Assembly: GCA_024763075.1 (NCBI GenBank)
Contig: JANTGF010000020.1
Span: 1 to 52,956 of the forward strand
Source: Bacteroidales bacterium
GTDB lineage: Bacteria > Bacteroidota > Bacteroidia > Bacteroidales > VadinHA17
Reading direction: 5' to 3'
DNA length: 52,956 bases
In this document: positions 52,897-52,956 of the stretch, piece by piece
Layout of the letters: each line of letters starts with the position of its first letter
Numbering within the stretch: position 1 is the stretch's first letter
The notes under the pieces: generated by a model
Seen by the model: the letters and a program-made list of their open reading frames with translations, nothing else
Databases searched by the model: none
Told to the model about the DNA's origin: nothing
Program-made: the position numbers and the translations under genes

Positions 52897-52956
52897 ACTC
52901 TTGTCTGAAAAACCAGTCATTTACAAAAGTAAACTCCTGATTTTTAAGACTTCGAA

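Noticed and set aside
1-52956. tRNA, rRNA, integrase, phage or conjugation genes
   Set aside because: I found no cloverleaf-like sequence, rRNA segment or such gene in any gap. The mobile signals are limited to small noncoding elements.

Overview
The window (about 53 kb, AT-rich) comes from a member of the Bacteroidota. It has a SusC/SusD pair, many lipoprotein-type glycoside hydrolases, few Shine-Dalgarno sequences, and candidate promoters of the Bacteroidetes type (TTTG, then TAnnTTTG). A free-living or gut-associated member of the Bacteroidales/Marinilabiliales is my best guess. That placement is inference, because no rRNA or tRNA gene is present.

Most of the window is a large, nearly co-directional (+) glycan-utilisation region whose enzymes suit N-glycan or mannan breakdown. 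It holds four GH92 alpha-mannosidases, a GH38 alpha-mannosidase, a GH27 alpha-galactosidase, a GH29 alpha-fucosidase, two sialidase-fold (BNR) proteins, a metallophosphoesterase, a glycerophosphodiesterase, and a GH2 beta-mannosidase/beta-glucosaminidase-like enzyme. The GH2 enzyme has no signal peptide and follows an SSS-type Na+/solute symporter and two tiny membrane proteins. Trimming would occur in the periplasm or at the surface, the symporter would import a small product, and the GH2 enzyme would split it in the cytoplasm. No ECF sigma/anti-sigma pair, hybrid two-component regulator or AraC-type regulator lies in the window.

Layout: 0.1-3.6 kb, peptidoglycan recycling (murQ and a NagZ/AmiE-like fusion whose NagZ half has lost its catalytic residues). 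3.7-7.3 kb, GH27 and GH29. 7.3-11.4 kb, minus strand, a decaying tandem array of TolB/FlgO-like TPR membrane proteins: one intact, one frameshifted, two terminal scraps. 11.9-23.9 kb, phosphoesterase, GH92, GH38, GH92. 24.7-27.9 kb, the two BNR proteins. 27.9-28.8 kb, a noncoding tandem repeat carrying a small palindromic insertion with a 10-bp target duplication. 28.9-34.6 kb, glycerophosphodiesterase and two GH92. 34.8-40.7 kb, symporter, two microproteins, GH2, DegT-type aminotransferase. 40.7-41.4 kb, a 234-bp tandem repeat. 41.4-44.0 kb, Gfo/Idh/MocA oxidoreductase and a PqaA-like lipoprotein with an in-frame amber codon. 44.2-49.3 kb, SusC/SusD with a strong terminator. 49.5-52.9 kb, a deoxyhypusine-synthase-like protein of unknown role and a PfkB kinase-HAD phosphatase fusion.

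The most unusual elements are the pseudoenzyme GH3 domain beside murQ, the decaying TPR array with a gene-conversion tract, the symporter with two microproteins plus a cytoplasmic GH2, and a scattered aminotransferase/Gfo-Idh/kinase-HAD set that resembles the logic of the Bacillus ntdABC (kanosamine) pathway. Functional proposals are inferences from family membership and gene order.
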